Shown here in pieces: positions 13,083-15,324 of a stretch of 15,324 bases of DNA (positions within the stretch are counted from its first letter, which is position 1; every line of letters begins with the position of its first letter). Position numbers and translations under genes: made by a program. Source of the stretch: Conidiobolus incongruus B7586 (Eukaryota > Entomophthoromycota > Entomophthoromycetes > Entomophthorales > Conidiobolaceae); contig JNEM01000095.1 in assembly GCA_000697335.1 (NCBI GenBank), positions 1-15,324 of the forward strand, written 5' to 3'. Below the pieces are notes generated by a model that saw nothing but the letters and a program-made list of their open reading frames with translations, was not told the origin of the DNA and ran no database searches.

Positions 13083-13592
13083 AATTTTACAATATCGTCA
13101 GAAGTGTCGACTCGATCACCAGTCCAATCATTTTGCAGCAGCAACGATCTCCCGCCAAACCCGGCTGAAGAAATGAATTGGGGATCGTGTACTCTTGAGG
13201 CCAGTATTGTAAGAGCCATGGCTACGTCTTCACTTTCAAGGCCATGAACTTTCGGCAAAACAGCATGCTTTCACAGTCATGCCGTGGTTGGATGTTTCCC
13301 TTGGCCAAGCTCGGCTTGCCTGCTTTGTCGCTATCCTATAGTTAAGATATTAAAACTCTGTTTCTAATCTAATATAGTCATTGTCCGTATCTGTTTTGGT
13401 CAACATAACTCTTAGCCCTCTCATCACCGTGTCTTCCGAACGACAGTATACATTTCATCCTTTTGCATCATGCTGGCCACCTAGCTAGTCATGTATGCAC
13501 CTCACTTGATCCGGGTGATCCTTAAGGTTCTCTCGGCCCCCGGAATGGCCGATGTGACCACCCTAACACTCGCTAGCCTAGCCGTTGGCTAA
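13083..13592. other. GC- and CpG-rich island of unknown origin
   Basis: About 510 bp near 50% GC by eye, sharply different from the roughly 80% AT DNA on both sides and richer even than the AOX coding sequence. CpG is frequent (for example around 13108-13150 and 13508-13585). A more AT-rich stretch of about 50 bases (13335-13385) divides it. Short open frames occur on both strands, none longer than about 65 codons, and I recognise no protein, tRNA, rRNA or snRNA in it. The longest is on the minus strand, from about 13267 to the stop at 13073. It may be an old mobile-element fragment, a transferred or misassembled piece, or a non-coding RNA gene. Confidence 0.65.
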
Positions 13593-13656
13593 ATAAATAT
13601 ATTAACTATTAATTTGCGATCCACAACCCACATATTCTACGAATTTTTACAATATC
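13085..13656. repeat. 12-base direct repeats bracketing the GC island
   Basis: TTTTACAATATC occurs at 13085-13096, at the left edge of the GC-rich island, and again at 13645-13656, about 50 bases beyond its right edge. Same orientation and bracketing position would fit a target-site duplication of an inserted element, but the sequence is AT-rich and short enough to recur by chance. Confidence 0.35.
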
Positions 13657-15324
13657 AATCACAACATATAGTATAATTTAATATTCTGACATACTTTTTG
13701 TATCTATTATTTATACACTTGGGAGAATTGCTAAATTCTCAGTGATTGATCTTTCATTAGATCCTAATTTGATGATTGTTTATTTTATCACAGTATTTGT
13801 ACTTCTCCAACTGTGAAATTATCTTAAATTCATTAAGTCGTATTCTATGAATTTCATTACTATTTTTATAAATTGAATATAATTATAAATTCATTGAATT
13901 TATCTCTTCTTATGAATCTATAAACAATATAATTGAAAATTCCGTGTATAAATTACGAATATTTGCCAAGATGTAAAATCTTTCACCTTTTGAATAATTT
14001 TAATGGCTATTTCTTATTTCAGCCGGAACACTATATTATTGGTTCAATTGGAAATATTCAACTCAAATTAATTAAAAATTCACACTAGACAACGGCATCA
14101 ATTTTGAAATAAATTTTAATCAATTGAAAGTAAAGTTTATTTTAGTGAACACTTGTTAACTCACAATTGATTTATTCAATTTTTTAAAATGTTTATATTA
14201 ATTATTTATTAAATTTAGTATGTTGCAATCCAACTCAAACCATTTAATCTTGAAAATTTAGTCACATTATTTTAATAATTTTGAGTCAAGATTTTTTTTG
14301 AATTTTGTATCATAAAATTAAATTTAAATATTTGTATATTTAAATTTATTGAAATTCACAAATTTGAGTTATTAAAGGCAGTATGTACTAATATTTTATC
14401 TCCAGATCTCAAGTTAAAATGATACAAAAAATATAGAATAATATAAATCATAATTATTGGGTTTTTGTGTGATTCAGGTTTATAAATAAATATAGCAAAG
14501 GTAAATATTAGTTTATATTTATTTAATTTTTGATTCAACAATGGTATTTTATATATTATAAAAAACAAAGTCTTTTTCTCCCTGTTAAATTTTATCAATA
14601 AATATAATTAAGTAATGACAAATAATTTAGTGATTATAAGACAAATTGAAATTATTTATTTAGATTATAATAGTGTAAATGGTTGGTAATATTACCAATA
14701 AAATATTAAGACCAAATAAATATAATTTAATTTATAATTTAAAAAATTAAGAATAGTATTCATTTAGAGTATTAAATACATGAAAAGTCATTATAACTGT
14801 TAGTATTTTATATGTAAATCTAATTTTACTAATAATTAAAAGTTATTAAATATTATAAAAAAGATATAAAATATTATATTCAATCTTAAATGATAAAAGA
14901 TTAAGGTTGAGTTTATTAGGTATATTAGGTATTAATATATTAAAGAACCGATTCCATATAATTTAATAAAAATTATTCCCAATAATAATAATATAGTTTA
15001 TTTATTATAAAGGGGTATTATTAATAATTAATATAAATATTCCATTTAAGGTAAATATTTTTAGTAAATAAGATTAATATATTAAACTAGAGGAAAAAAG
15101 CTTATTAAGATAATAGTTAGAAATTAAGAGTCCTTTTATTATTGAGGTTTTATAATTAAACTTTTATAATTATCAAATAAATAAAAATATATTATAATAT
15201 AATAATAATATAATAATATTATACTTTCTAATATATATAATTAAATTGATATTATTATTTTATTTTTTTGATATTAATATAATATTAAATAAAATACCAA
15301 AAATATTATTGATTTTTATATATT
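13593..15324. other. AT-rich gene-free right end
   Basis: No gene is supported. The only sizeable open frame (80 codons, minus, 14356-14598) is rich in Ile, Phe, Tyr, Lys and Asn, as expected of random AT-rich DNA, and shows no domain. From about 14600 onward the DNA becomes extremely AT-rich with short AAT-type repeats, especially 15180-15230. A 16-base palindrome lies at 14683-14698. Confidence 0.6.
14683..14698. repeat. Perfect 16-bp palindrome
   Basis: TTGGTAATATTACCAA is a perfect palindrome with no spacer. The two GG/CC pairs make it more notable than the usual AT palindromes here. It could be a site for a dimeric protein or simply chance. Confidence 0.6.

Noticed and set aside
13073-13258. 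Minus-strand open frame in the GC island as a gene
   Set aside because: It opens with TTG rather than ATG, the first ATG leaves only 48 residues, and I recognise no family. In DNA near 50% GC this length is not unusual. It is kept only as part of the island description.
14356-14598. 80-codon minus-strand open frame
   Set aside because: Its composition (Ile, Phe, Lys, Asn, Tyr) is what random AT-rich DNA encodes. About one frame of this length is expected by chance, and no family is recognisable.
14687-14695. TAATATTAC as a rolling-circle viral origin
   Set aside because: The nonamer is common in AT-rich DNA, and there is no GC-rich stem, no iterons and no replication-protein gene nearby.

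Overview
This window looks like nuclear DNA of a very AT-rich fungus. The supported genes are eukaryotic and are cut by short spliceosomal introns. The two multi-exon genes contain 15 introns of 47-60 nt, and every one ends in TAG. The gene set is fungal in flavour: a cell-wall-integrity MAP kinase of the Slt2/Mpk1 class, a PIG-F/Gpi11 GPI-anchor protein and a mitochondrial alternative oxidase. The extreme AT content of the spacers suggests an early-diverging lineage, but I cannot name a genus. The use of AOX argues against the hydrogenosome-bearing anaerobic gut fungi.

Layout: 1-3547 is an AT-rich stretch without a recognisable gene. 3548-5168 (minus) is a 12-exon MAP kinase gene, 348 aa. 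5169-7255 is another AT-rich spacer. 7256-8158 (minus) is a 5-exon GPI11/PIG-F gene, 229 aa. After a 207-bp spacer comes an intronless alternative oxidase gene at 8366-9424 (minus), 352 aa, with a TATA box close to its start codon. 9480-13082 is a gene-poor AT-rich region with one notable long imperfect inverted repeat (10316-10390). About 13083-13592 is a sharply bounded island near 50% GC and rich in CpG, unlike everything else here and without a recognisable product. 13593-15324 is again AT-rich and empty apart from short palindromes.

How the genes relate: all three lie on the minus strand but have no shared operon-like structure. AOX and GPI11 are close enough that the AOX 3' end and the GPI11 promoter must share about 200 bp. 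The MAP kinase (cell-wall stress signalling) and GPI11 (GPI anchors, many of which carry wall proteins) are connected by biology, but nothing in the sequence shows co-regulation. I found no clearly new biological system. The best candidates for a second look are the GC-rich island, the inverted repeat at 10316-10390 and the intronless, GC-richer AOX gene.
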